From the NCBI GenBank assembly GCA_017854255.1, contig JAFMIA010000007.1, positions 1-64,000 on the forward strand: 64,000 bases of DNA, written 5' to 3'. The notes beneath the pieces were generated by a model. It saw only the letters and a list, made by a program, of their open reading frames with translations. It did not search any database and was not told the DNA's origin. The translations under genes were made by a program, and so were the position numbers. Positions 1 to 7,265 of this stretch are shown piece after piece. The DNA comes from Pseudomonadales bacterium. GTDB lineage: Bacteria; Pseudomonadota; Gammaproteobacteria; Pseudomonadales; Azotimanducaceae. How positions within the stretch are numbered: the first letter of the stretch is position 1; each line of letters starts with the position of its first letter.

Positions 1-2171
1 GGGCGGTTATTTCCTTCCTCGGTGGGGGTGTTGCCGATGGTGCGCAGGGCGCGGATATCTCTGCAATGCCAGCGATCGCGCTGAAAAAAGTTGAAGTGCT
101 TCGTGATGGCGCGGCAGCCCAGTATGGCTCGGACGCAATTGCCGGGATTATGAATTTTGTCTATCGTGATGATGCAGAAGGCGGCGAGATTCAGATCCGT
201 ACCGGTGAGTACTCTGAAGGCGACGGCGGTATGTTTCGAATTGCAGCAAACGTTGGTATGCCGTTTACGGCGGACGGGTTTGCAAACTTTTCAGTTGAAC
301 TAGCTGATTCGGACGCAACCTCTCGCAGCATTCAGCGAAATGACGCTCAAGCCCTCTATGACGGCGGCAACAGTGCCATTTGGAACTATCCGAATCCAGC
401 ACAGGTTTGGGGTTCGCCTGAGGTGAGCGATGATGTGAAATTCGTGGCAAACATTGGTTTAGACCTCGATGCCTCCAAGAAGTTTTACCTGTTTGGTAAC
501 TATGGCGAGCGAAAGGTCTTGGGTGGTTTTTACTACAGAAACCCAACCAACCGCGGCGGTATTTTCTCAGCTGATGGCGGTGCAACGCGCCTTGTCGGTG
601 ACGTTGCCGAGGCTGCTGGCGCCGCTCGAACTTGCCCTGTAGTGGCTGTTCCTGAGACGGGTGCGGGCTCAGCATCTGATACTGCTTTGGCTGAAATTAA
701 AGCCAATCCAAATTGCTTTGTCTTTAATGAAATGTTCCCCGGCGGCTTTACGCCAAGCTTTGGTGGTTCGGTTTCAGATTGGGCCATCGCATCTGGCGTA
801 AGTGGTAGCACCGATAATGGTTTGATGTACGATTTTAGTGTGAGCATTGGTGAGAACCGAGCTGACTTCTACATCGAGAACACCTTGAACGGCTCGTTAG
901 GACCAGACTCGCCTACGGCGTTCAATCCTGGCAGCTATATTCAGCTTGAAAAGACTGTGAATGCTGATTTCAGTAAAGGGGTTGCGGTTGATAGCTTCGC
1001 ATCCGACTTGAACGTCGCATGGGGTGTCGAGTACCGTGAAGAGCAGTTCACAGTGGTTTCAGGTGATGAAGCCAGCTGGGAAATTGGTCCCTACTTTACG
1101 CAAGGCTTCGGCATTGGGTCTAACGGCTTTGGCGGTTTCTCACCGCAAATGGCGGGTGTTTGGGATCGTGGTAACTACGCCGTATACGTGGACCTAGAAG
1201 CCGATATCACTGAGCAGTTCCTGTTGGGATTCGCAACGCGATACGAAGATTTCGACACCTTTGGTTCAACCAGTAATAGCAAGATTTCAGCGCGTCTGAA
1301 GATCACCGATGATTTCGCGATCCGAGGAACGGCAAGCACTGGTTTTAGAGCGCCAACACCTGGACAAGCGAACATCGCGAATATTTCGACCGTCTCTGGT
1401 CTTGATGGTGTTTTATTTCAGCGCGGTACGCTGTCGCCAACCAATCCAGTTTCAGCCTTTTACGGTGGTAAAGAGTTGACGCCAGAAGAGTCTGAAAGCA
1501 TTAGCGTAGGCTTGGTGTGGGACGTGACCGATGCGTTGAATGTGACGCTTGATGCCTACCAGATCGAGTTGACCGATCGAATCACACAAGGCGACGAAGT
1601 GACTGTCACGGATGCCGATATTGAGACCTTAACGGGCCTTGGCGTCACCGGTGCAGGGGATTTAACGACTTTCAAGTTCTATGTGAACGATTTTGATACC
1701 ACGACTACTGGGTTCGATCTGATCGCGACCTATGGCGCTGACATGTTTAACGGCAGCACCGAGTTCACGTTTGTCTACAGCGACGTTGAAACGGAAGTGG
1801 ATCGTAGCAAGAACGGTTTGGTGGGCGGCACGTTCATCCAGCGATTAGAAGACTCGCTGCCCAAGCAGCGATGGAATCTATCGGCTGTTCACTTGAATGG
1901 TGACTGGCGTTTGCTCGCACGGATCAATTCAATTGATGGCTTCTGGATAGAAAGCAGCGGTTTCATTGATGGTATGGCGACGGTTGATTTAGAAGTGGCT
2001 CGCGACTTCGGTATGTACAATGTGACGCTGGGCGCGCAAAACGCGTTCGATGAGTATCCAGATGAAGAAAGTCAGGGTACCCAAGGCGCCATTGGTATGG
2101 TTTACCCAGAAGCAGCTCCTTTAGGTTTCAACGGCGCGTTCTACTACGTCAAGCTAGGGATCAACTTTTAA
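1..2171 (+). CDS. TonB-dependent outer-membrane receptor, 5' end outside the window
   Basis: The reading frame is open from the first full codon (base 3), so the gene begins upstream and the ATG at 66 is internal. About 722 C-terminal residues are present. The start of the visible part matches the end of a TonB plug domain (VEVLRDGAAAQYGSDAIAG). The rest alternates like a 22-strand beta-barrel and ends in an aromatic residue (KLGINF), as outer-membrane barrels do. It would bring a ligand across the outer membrane using TonB energy. A strong terminator follows, and the next gene is a secreted NUP-family nucleoside protein, so a purine nucleoside or base ligand is likely by context only. No ligand-specific motif is visible. 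Confidence 0.93.
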   Translation, partial: AVISFLGGGVADGAQGADISAMPAIALKKVEVLRDGAAAQYGSDAIAGIMNFVYRDDAEGGEIQIRTGEYSEGDGGMFRIAANVGMPFTADGFANFSVELADSDATSRSIQRNDAQALYDGGNSAIWNYPNPAQVWGSPEVSDDVKFVANIGLDLDASKKFYLFGNYGERKVLGGFYYRNPTNRGGIFSADGGATRLVGDVAEAAGAARTCPVVAVPETGAGSASDTALAEIKANPNCFVFNEMFPGGFTPSFGGSVSDWAIASGVSGSTDNGLMYDFSVSIGENRADFYIENTLNGSLGPDSPTAFNPGSYIQLEKTVNADFSKGVAVDSFASDLNVAWGVEYREEQFTVVSGDEASWEIGPYFTQGFGIGSNGFGGFSPQMAGVWDRGNYAVYVDLEADITEQFLLGFATRYEDFDTFGSTSNSKISARLKITDDFAIRGTASTGFRAPTPGQANIANISTVSGLDGVLFQRGTLSPTNPVSAFYGGKELTPEESESISVGLVWDVTDALNVTLDAYQIELTDRITQGDEVTVTDADIETLTGLGVTGAGDLTTFKFYVNDFDTTTTGFDLIATYGADMFNGSTEFTFVYSDVETEVDRSKNGLVGGTFIQRLEDSLPKQRWNLSAVHLNGDWRLLARINSIDGFWIESSGFIDGMATVDLEVARDFGMYNVTLGAQNAFDEYPDEESQGTQGAIGMVYPEAAPLGFNGAFYYVKLGINF

Positions 2172-2196
2172 TTTCCGTTCGGAAAATAAGAGATCT

Positions 2197-2224
2197 AAAA
2201 AGGGCACTTAGTGCCCTTTTTTTT
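2197..2224 (+). terminator. Rho-independent terminator of the TonB receptor gene
   Basis: A perfect GGGCAC/GTGCCC stem, extended by A/T pairs, has a 3-nt loop (TTA) and a run of eight T, 26 bp after the TonB receptor stop codon. Confidence 0.9.
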
Positions 2225-2526
2225 GGCTCAATTTTGCCGAAACGACCAGGTGCGGCGGGCTGATCACGCTGGGGTCTAACGGTCTCGTTGTGTACGTAGG
2301 ATGCGGTTTGTAAGGCTGCCTAGCGGCTTGGCACATTGCGGTTAGTGCCGGTGTCTGAGGCAATGGATGAGCGGCCCGGCTTTCATGACTCGATAATGCG
2401 ATAGTGCTCTGTCGAGGTTTGGTTTGCCTGATAGAGCCCTTTAAGCGGCCTTGGTGTTCCGCGCGTCGAGCCACTGCATGATACAGTAAGCGCGTCTTGA
2501 AAAACCAAATTCGACAAGGATGCGAT
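2225..2526. other. Intergenic region upstream of the first NUP gene
   Basis: About 300 bp without a convincing gene. A minus-strand ORF here runs antisense into the start of the NUP gene and has no family resemblance. The region presumably holds the NUP promoter. I saw no clear repeat or operator in it, including no match to the RutR-like palindrome found near 5.6 kb. Confidence 0.5.
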
Positions 2527-3624
2527 ATGACGGCAATCGGTAAAAAGGCTTGGCTGAGCTTGCTGGTGATCAGTTTCACCTGCGCGCTATTACCTCTCGC
2601 GAAGGCGGGCGACAAACAGGTGGTCATTCCGATCAAAGCGGTCGTGGTCACCATGTTTGAACACGGCGAGTCGGAGGGCGACCGGCCGGGTGAATTTCAG
2701 TTTTGGGTCGAGCGGTTTCCGCTCGATCAACAGTTGCCCTTTGAGATGGGCCAGCACCCATTACGGCTAAGTGCCTCGGGGGTTTTAGGCATCTGTACTG
2801 GTGGGGGCGTCACCAATGCCACAGCATCAATCATGGCCTTGGGTTTGGACCCGAGGTTTGATCTGAGCGCGGCGTATTGGGTCGTGGCGGGTATCGCCGG
2901 TGGCGATCCTATTGATTTGACCATTGGTTCTGGGGCCTGGGCGCGATACGTGATCGATGGGGATCTTGCCTTTGAGGTCGACGCGCGAGAAATTCCCGAG
3001 GATTGGCCTTATGGCATGATTCCGCTGGGAGCGCATGCGCCGGCGGCACCTGGCGATGATGTGAGCCAAGGTTGGACCGTCGATACCTCAAGTTTTATGC
3101 TCAATGCAGGTTTGGCAGATTGGGCCGTTGCCACGTCAACAGGCGTTGTGTTGCCAACGTACCCTGCTTCCCGCGCCTTTTCTAAGCAGTTTAAAGGGTT
3201 TGCTGGTGCGCTTTCTGAGCCGGGCGTGATGCTGGGTGAGACCTTGTCAGCCAGTACCTATTGGCATGGCGAGCGGTTGAGTCAATGGGCCAATGATTGG
3301 GTTCAGGTTTACGCAACGCCAAAAATGAATTTCATGACGAGCAATATGGAAGACAGTGGCACGTTAACGGCCTTGTATCGCCTGGCGCGGATTGGACGGG
3401 TTGATGTGCAACGGGTAATGGTTCTGCGCACGGTGAGTAATTACACGCAACCGCCGCCTGGGGAGTCCGCGGTCTGGAGTGCGACCGCGGATTATCCGGA
3501 TTCGGGTCTGCCCGCGCTGGAATCCGCGTATCGTTATGGCGCGGCCGTGGTCCAAGAGATCGTCGAGAATTGGTCGGTTTACGAAACCACTTTGCCGGCG
3601 CTTGAGTCTAAAGCCGGGCCATGA
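2527..3624 (+). CDS. Exported purine nucleoside permease (NUP) family protein
   Basis: 365 residues. The start at 2527 is chosen because AAGGA (2516-2520) sits 6 bp upstream and the protein then opens with a standard signal peptide (MTAIGKKAWLSLLVISFTCA, cleaved near AKAG). The body has the family hallmarks IKAVVVTMFE, DRPGEFQFW, a central GIAGGDP block, REIPEDWP, NMEDSGT and VLRTVSNYT. The family is named after a Candida nucleoside permease, but its fold is related to nucleoside phosphorylases. With a cleavable signal and no membrane spans this copy looks like a soluble periplasmic protein, so nucleoside binding or cleavage is an inference. A paralogue lies at 23195. Its 3' end overlaps the convergent 8-oxoguanine deaminase gene by 17 bp. 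Confidence 0.88.
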   Translation: MTAIGKKAWLSLLVISFTCALLPLAKAGDKQVVIPIKAVVVTMFEHGESEGDRPGEFQFWVERFPLDQQLPFEMGQHPLRLSASGVLGICTGGGVTNATASIMALGLDPRFDLSAAYWVVAGIAGGDPIDLTIGSGAWARYVIDGDLAFEVDAREIPEDWPYGMIPLGAHAPAAPGDDVSQGWTVDTSSFMLNAGLADWAVATSTGVVLPTYPASRAFSKQFKGFAGALSEPGVMLGETLSASTYWHGERLSQWANDWVQVYATPKMNFMTSNMEDSGTLTALYRLARIGRVDVQRVMVLRTVSNYTQPPPGESAVWSATADYPDSGLPALESAYRYGAAVVQEIVENWSVYETTLPALESKAGP

Positions 3625-4945
3625 GTTTTTTGGCAGCTTGATGATGGTCAAATTTTAAAGCCGCCACATCGATGCCGGTTAGGGCGCCGTCGCGTACCCG
3701 CCATTGACCCTGAACGAGCACGTGCTCAGCGCGGTCTGTACCCGATAAGAGTAGACTGGCTAAGGGGTCATGGTGCCCAGAGTGCTGAATGCCATCGACT
3801 TTAAAAAAGGCTAAGTCCGCCTGTTTACCGACCTGAATCTGCCCAAGCTCAGGTCGATTGATGGCTTGCGCGCCGCCGCTGGTTGCCCAACGCAAGGCAT
3901 GTTCAATTGTTACCCGATCACTGCCGTAGTGCAGTCTCTGCAGTAGGAGCGCTTGCCGTGTTTCAAGGATCAGGTTGGAGTGATCATTTGAGGCAGAGCC
4001 GTCAACGCCAAGACCGATTTCAACTCCGGCGGCCATCAAGTCCAAGGTCTTACAAATGCCGGATCCCAAAATCATATTAGAGCTCGGGCAATGGGTAATG
4101 CTCGTGCTGCTGGCGCCTAATCGTTGCATCTCTGTATCGTTAAAATGAATGCCGTGGGCCAGCCAGGTTTTGGGTCCGAGCCACCCGAGTTCTTCTAAAT
4201 AGTCGAGGGGTCTTTGATGATATAAATCTTGGCAGAACGCATTTTCGTCGAAGGTTTCTGCTAGATGGGTATGCAAGCCAGCCCCGTAGGCCGCGGCCAA
4301 TTGCGCTGTTTCCTGCATAAGCGTTTTGCTAACCGAAAAGGGTGAGCAGGGGGCTAAGGCGATTTGGATCATAGCGCCTGGGTTTGGGTTGTGATGCGTT
4401 TCAAGCATATTTTGGCTGTGCGCTAAGATGTCGGCTTCACTTTGCGTGACCCGATCCGGCGGCAGTCCGCCTTGGGATTGACCCAGGCTCATCGAGCCTC
4501 TGCATAAAATACTGCGCAGGCCCAGGCTGGTAATGGCCTCAATCTGGATCTCGGTGGCATTGGTGAGCTCATCAGAAAACACGTAATGATGATCGACCGC
4601 GGTTGTGCAACCCGACAACAGGAGTTCGGCCGCCGCCAATTGAGTGCTCAAAAATATATCGTCTGGACTGAGGTTTGCCCAAATGGGGTAGAGTGCTTCA
4701 AGCCAAGGGAACAAGCCCTGGTTGCCAGCTGCTGGCACTGCGCGCGTGAGGGTTTGATAAAAATGGTGATGCCCATTGATAAGTCCGGGCAGAACTACGA
4801 GTGCTGAGGCATCAAGGCATTCATCAAAGTGCTCTGGTGGGCGAGCAAGGACTTCTGTGATGAGACCGTTCTCGACGAGAAGACCTGCGCTGGCATCAAC
4901 GCCAGGGGCAAAAATGGCCAGTGGTTCCTTAATCCAGAGTTTCAT
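3608..4945 (-). CDS. 8-oxoguanine deaminase (amidohydrolase family)
   Basis: 445 residues, the usual length for the family. It should deaminate 8-oxoguanine to urate in the cytoplasm, feeding the urate branch encoded next door. The protein opens with WIKEPLAIF and carries the metal site NGHHHFYQTLTRA, then HTHLAET, LAHGIHF, THCPSSNMILGSG and LGVDGSASND. This GHHHF pattern and the N-terminus match the 8-oxoguanine deaminase group typified by Pseudomonas aeruginosa PA0142, rather than guanine deaminase. The start overlaps the stop of the RutR-like repressor gene (ATGA, 4942-4945), so repressor and enzyme are translated from one minus-strand message. Isocytosine deaminase is a known side activity in this group. 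Confidence 0.9.
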   Translation of the reverse strand: MKLWIKEPLAIFAPGVDASAGLLVENGLITEVLARPPEHFDECLDASALVVLPGLINGHHHFYQTLTRAVPAAGNQGLFPWLEALYPIWANLSPDDIFLSTQLAAAELLLSGCTTAVDHHYVFSDELTNATEIQIEAITSLGLRSILCRGSMSLGQSQGGLPPDRVTQSEADILAHSQNMLETHHNPNPGAMIQIALAPCSPFSVSKTLMQETAQLAAAYGAGLHTHLAETFDENAFCQDLYHQRPLDYLEELGWLGPKTWLAHGIHFNDTEMQRLGASSTSITHCPSSNMILGSGICKTLDLMAAGVEIGLGVDGSASNDHSNLILETRQALLLQRLHYGSDRVTIEHALRWATSGGAQAINRPELGQIQVGKQADLAFFKVDGIQHSGHHDPLASLLLSGTDRAEHVLVQGQWRVRDGALTGIDVAALKFDHHQAAKKLMARL

Positions 4946-5619
4946 GTTGTCCTGCTGTCGGGCGCAAGGCCGCAGCCTCGCAGAATAAAGGTGACCAGAA
5001 AATCTGCGGTTTCCGTTAATACGGGGTCATCGAACTCTGCGCGATTGAGTAGGGATAACGCCTGCACTTGAAAATCGGCATAATGCTGGGTTGCCGACCA
5101 AATTAGAAAAATCAGGCGCTCAGGGTCAACGTTCTGGATCTTTCCAGCCTGCATCCACTGTTTGATGACTTTCGCTCGGTCCTGAACCCAAGCCCGCATA
5201 CTGGTATTCAGATAGTGTTTCAAATTGGGCGCGCCTTGGATCATTTCATTAGCGAAAAGCCGAGAAGCCGCTGGGTCTTGTTGCGCTTGCCTCAGTTTCT
5301 GTCGAATAAAGGCTTCTAGAGCCTCTGCTGGGTCTGATGCCTCGCTGACCTGATCAAATGCCAGGTTCCAAGATTCGATAATGCGCTCTAAAACAGCCAA
5401 ATAGAGCTGCTGTTTTGATTTAAAGTGGTAATGGATATTGGGCTTCGGCAACGCGGCGCGATCGGCAACGCGTTGCATGCGGGCGCCTTCAAAGCCGTAT
5501 TGTGCGAATTCAGCTTTCGCCGCGACAAGGATGTGCGCCTTGATCGAGCCTGGCGCCGGCAACTCACGATGTGTTTTATTGACCATATGGATGATTCTAG
5601 ACGCTGATATTATTTTCAT
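4942..5619 (-). CDS. TetR-family repressor, RutR/YcdC type
   Basis: 225 residues from the longest start; an in-frame ATG at 5586 (MVNKTHREL) is an equally good start, and neither has a strong ribosome site. The N-terminal helix-turn-helix reads AEFAQYGFEGARMQRVADRA followed by NIHYHFKSK. The C-terminal half has the RutR-type ligand domain (SRLFANEMIQGAP, LIFLIWSATQHYADF). E. coli RutR binds uracil and thymine and controls pyrimidine and purine degradation genes. Here the gene is divergent from xdhA, and two close matches to the RutR operator lie at 5673-5688 and 5579-5594. A role as repressor of the flanking purine genes, and of itself, is inferred. The effector is unknown and could be a purine product. 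Confidence 0.88.
   Translation of the reverse strand: MKIISASRIIHMVNKTHRELPAPGSIKAHILVAAKAEFAQYGFEGARMQRVADRAALPKPNIHYHFKSKQQLYLAVLERIIESWNLAFDQVSEASDPAEALEAFIRQKLRQAQQDPAASRLFANEMIQGAPNLKHYLNTSMRAWVQDRAKVIKQWMQAGKIQNVDPERLIFLIWSATQHYADFQVQALSLLNRAEFDDPVLTETADFLVTFILRGCGLAPDSRTT
5579..5594. promoter_or_regulatory. RutR-like operator, imperfect, over the repressor's second start codon
   Basis: TTGACCATATGGATGA. The left half is a perfect match to the RutR half-site TTGACCA, the 2-bp spacer is kept, and the right half keeps TGG. It covers the ATG at 5586, so binding there could limit synthesis of the repressor itself. Its centre is 94 bp from that of the second site, close to nine helical turns. 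Confidence 0.5.
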
Positions 5620-5672
5620 AAAGGGCTATTTTTGTTGATCTTTATAAAAATTGTACTAAAATCCTAAAAACC

Positions 5673-5688
5673 TTGACCGTATGGTCAG
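5673..5688. promoter_or_regulatory. RutR-like operator between the repressor gene and xdhA
   Basis: TTGACCGTATGGTCAG. It fits the known RutR palindrome TTGACCA-NN-TGGTCAA at 14 of its 16 positions, counting the two free spacer bases. It sits in the divergent intergenic region 87-102 bp upstream of the xdhA start, where a repressor would affect transcription both ways. The consensus is established knowledge from E. coli; binding here is inferred. Confidence 0.75.
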
Positions 5689-5748
5689 TAATGTCCAAGC
5701 CATTTTGGCAGCCGATATCGGCGGATCCCAAGGGCAACAGAAAGCGCA

Positions 5749-5778
5749 ATGACTGAAACGAATGACGCAAACGAATGA
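5749..5778 (+). other. Threefold 13-bp start-codon repeat and 9-residue leader ORF before xdhA
   Basis: ATG occurs at 5749, 5762 and 5775 in near-identical 13-bp units (AATGACTGAAACG, AATGACGCAAACG, AATGACTGACATC), each in a different frame. The first opens a 9-codon ORF whose TGA overlaps the xdhA ATG, so it could couple translation into xdhA. The second closes after six codons. The third is the real gene start. Confidence 0.5.
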
Positions 5779-7265
5779 CTGACATCAGTAACCCCATCCA
5801 ATTTTGGTTAAACGGTGCGCTGCAGGCCCATTCAGGCCGAGCGGATGAAACGCTGCTGGGCTACCTGAGGCACAGCGGGCGGGTGGGCACGAAAGAAGGC
5901 TGCGCGTCAGGGGATTGTGGCGCTTGCACCGTTTTGGTTCAAACGGATGACGAGCATGCTTACAAACCAATGAATGCGTGTATTTTGCCGGTGCAGCAAT
6001 TGCATGGGCAGGCGGTGATCACGGTCGAGGGCTTGCCCAGTAACGATGTTCTGCATCCAGCTCAGGCTGCTCTGATCGAGACACACGGCGCTCAGTGTGG
6101 TTTTTGTACGCCCGGCTTTGTGATGGCGCTGGCTGGTTGGATGGATGAACAGGCCTTCAGCGCAGGCCCTGACGGTGGTGGACAACCCGAGGCCGACAGC
6201 CCGCAGGCTGAAACGCGGCGGCTTAAGGCTTGTCGAGAAGCCATTTCCGGGAACCTGTGTCGATGCACGGGTTATCGGCCTATCTTGCAGGCGGCAACCC
6301 ATTTGGCGAGTAGGCCGACAAGGGCCTTATTTGAAACCCATCAACGCCTTGATAAGGCGCTTTTTGATTCTCAGCCAGACCACTCAGCGCCTTATAAGAC
6401 TGGCTTTCGGGCGCCGCAGACGCTCAATGATTTAAAGGACCTACTTCGGCAGCAACCGAGTGCGAACTTGATTGCTGGGGGGACGGACCTAATGCTCGAG
6501 GTCACCCAGAAGCAAGGTCGCTTCGATCAATTGATTAGTTTGGCGCGTGTGCCAGCCCTTCAAAGTCTGCAGATCAGCCCGGACAGCGCCATTATTGGCA
6601 GTGCGGTGACGTACCAAGACCTTCAAGCCGCAGCCGAATTGCACTGGCCTGCGCTACACCACTTCTTGTCTCGGTTGGGTTCACCACAAATTCGTAATCG
6701 AGGCACGGTCGGCGGCAATCTCGGAACCGCATCACCGATCGGAGACTTGCTGCCGATCTTGCTCGCAATGGATGCAACGATTGTGATGTCCCATTTCGAA
6801 GCGGCGGACCAAAACGTTGCGATCTCTGAATTCTTGCAAGGCTATCGGAAAACGCAGTTGCAACCGGGCAACTTCATAAAAGAGGTCCAAGTGACAGGCC
6901 TGCAAGACTTTCTCCGCTATTACAAGATTTCAAAACGGCAAGAAGATGATATCGCCGCAGTGTCAGTTGCCGTTCGATTGAAACTGGATGCGGACCAAAT
7001 CACGTTGGCCCGGATTGCTTTTGGCGGGGTTGCCGAACAAGCCTTGCGACTACCGGCGCTAGAGCAGGCGCTGCAAGGACAAGCGATTACCGAGGCACTC
7101 ATGACTTCATTACACCAGCAGGTACTGATCGCGTTAAATCCGATCAGCGATGTCCGGGCCAGCCGAGACTACCGACGTGAGATGGCAGCGAATCTGCTGG
7201 TGCGAGCGCTTAAAGAAGCGCTCGGGTTACCCATGCCACAAATCTATGGATTGGATGATGCGTAA
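5775..7265 (+). CDS. xdhA: Xanthine dehydrogenase small subunit (Fe-S and FAD domains)
   Basis: 496 residues. This subunit takes electrons from the molybdenum subunit through two [2Fe-2S] clusters to FAD, during oxidation of hypoxanthine to xanthine to urate. The plant-type ferredoxin domain has Cys43, Cys48, Cys51 and Cys69 (EGCASGDCGACTV). The second cluster domain has CGFCTPG (Cys108, 111) and LCRCTGYRP (Cys162, 164), with an unusually long, polar linker of about 30 residues between these pairs. The FAD domain follows (NLIAGGTDLMLEV; IRNRGTVGGNLGTASPIGD). It is the first gene of the operon ending with puuD, and the xdhB start overlaps its 3' end by 11 bp. Confidence 0.95.
   Translation: MTDISNPIQFWLNGALQAHSGRADETLLGYLRHSGRVGTKEGCASGDCGACTVLVQTDDEHAYKPMNACILPVQQLHGQAVITVEGLPSNDVLHPAQAALIETHGAQCGFCTPGFVMALAGWMDEQAFSAGPDGGGQPEADSPQAETRRLKACREAISGNLCRCTGYRPILQAATHLASRPTRALFETHQRLDKALFDSQPDHSAPYKTGFRAPQTLNDLKDLLRQQPSANLIAGGTDLMLEVTQKQGRFDQLISLARVPALQSLQISPDSAIIGSAVTYQDLQAAAELHWPALHHFLSRLGSPQIRNRGTVGGNLGTASPIGDLLPILLAMDATIVMSHFEAADQNVAISEFLQGYRKTQLQPGNFIKEVQVTGLQDFLRYYKISKRQEDDIAAVSVAVRLKLDADQITLARIAFGGVAEQALRLPALEQALQGQAITEALMTSLHQQVLIALNPISDVRASRDYRREMAANLLVRALKEALGLPMPQIYGLDDA

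Noticed and set aside
265-847. Antisense ORFs inside the first TonB receptor gene
   Set aside because: They shadow a gene that is clearly coding on the other strand.
2208-2654. Minus-strand ORF of 148 codons
   Set aside because: It runs antisense to the start of the NUP gene and into the terminator; no family resemblance.
3630-3656. A TGGTCAA half-site that recalls the RutR operator
   Set aside because: The partner half is absent, and the site lies inside the coding end of the 8-oxoguanine deaminase gene.
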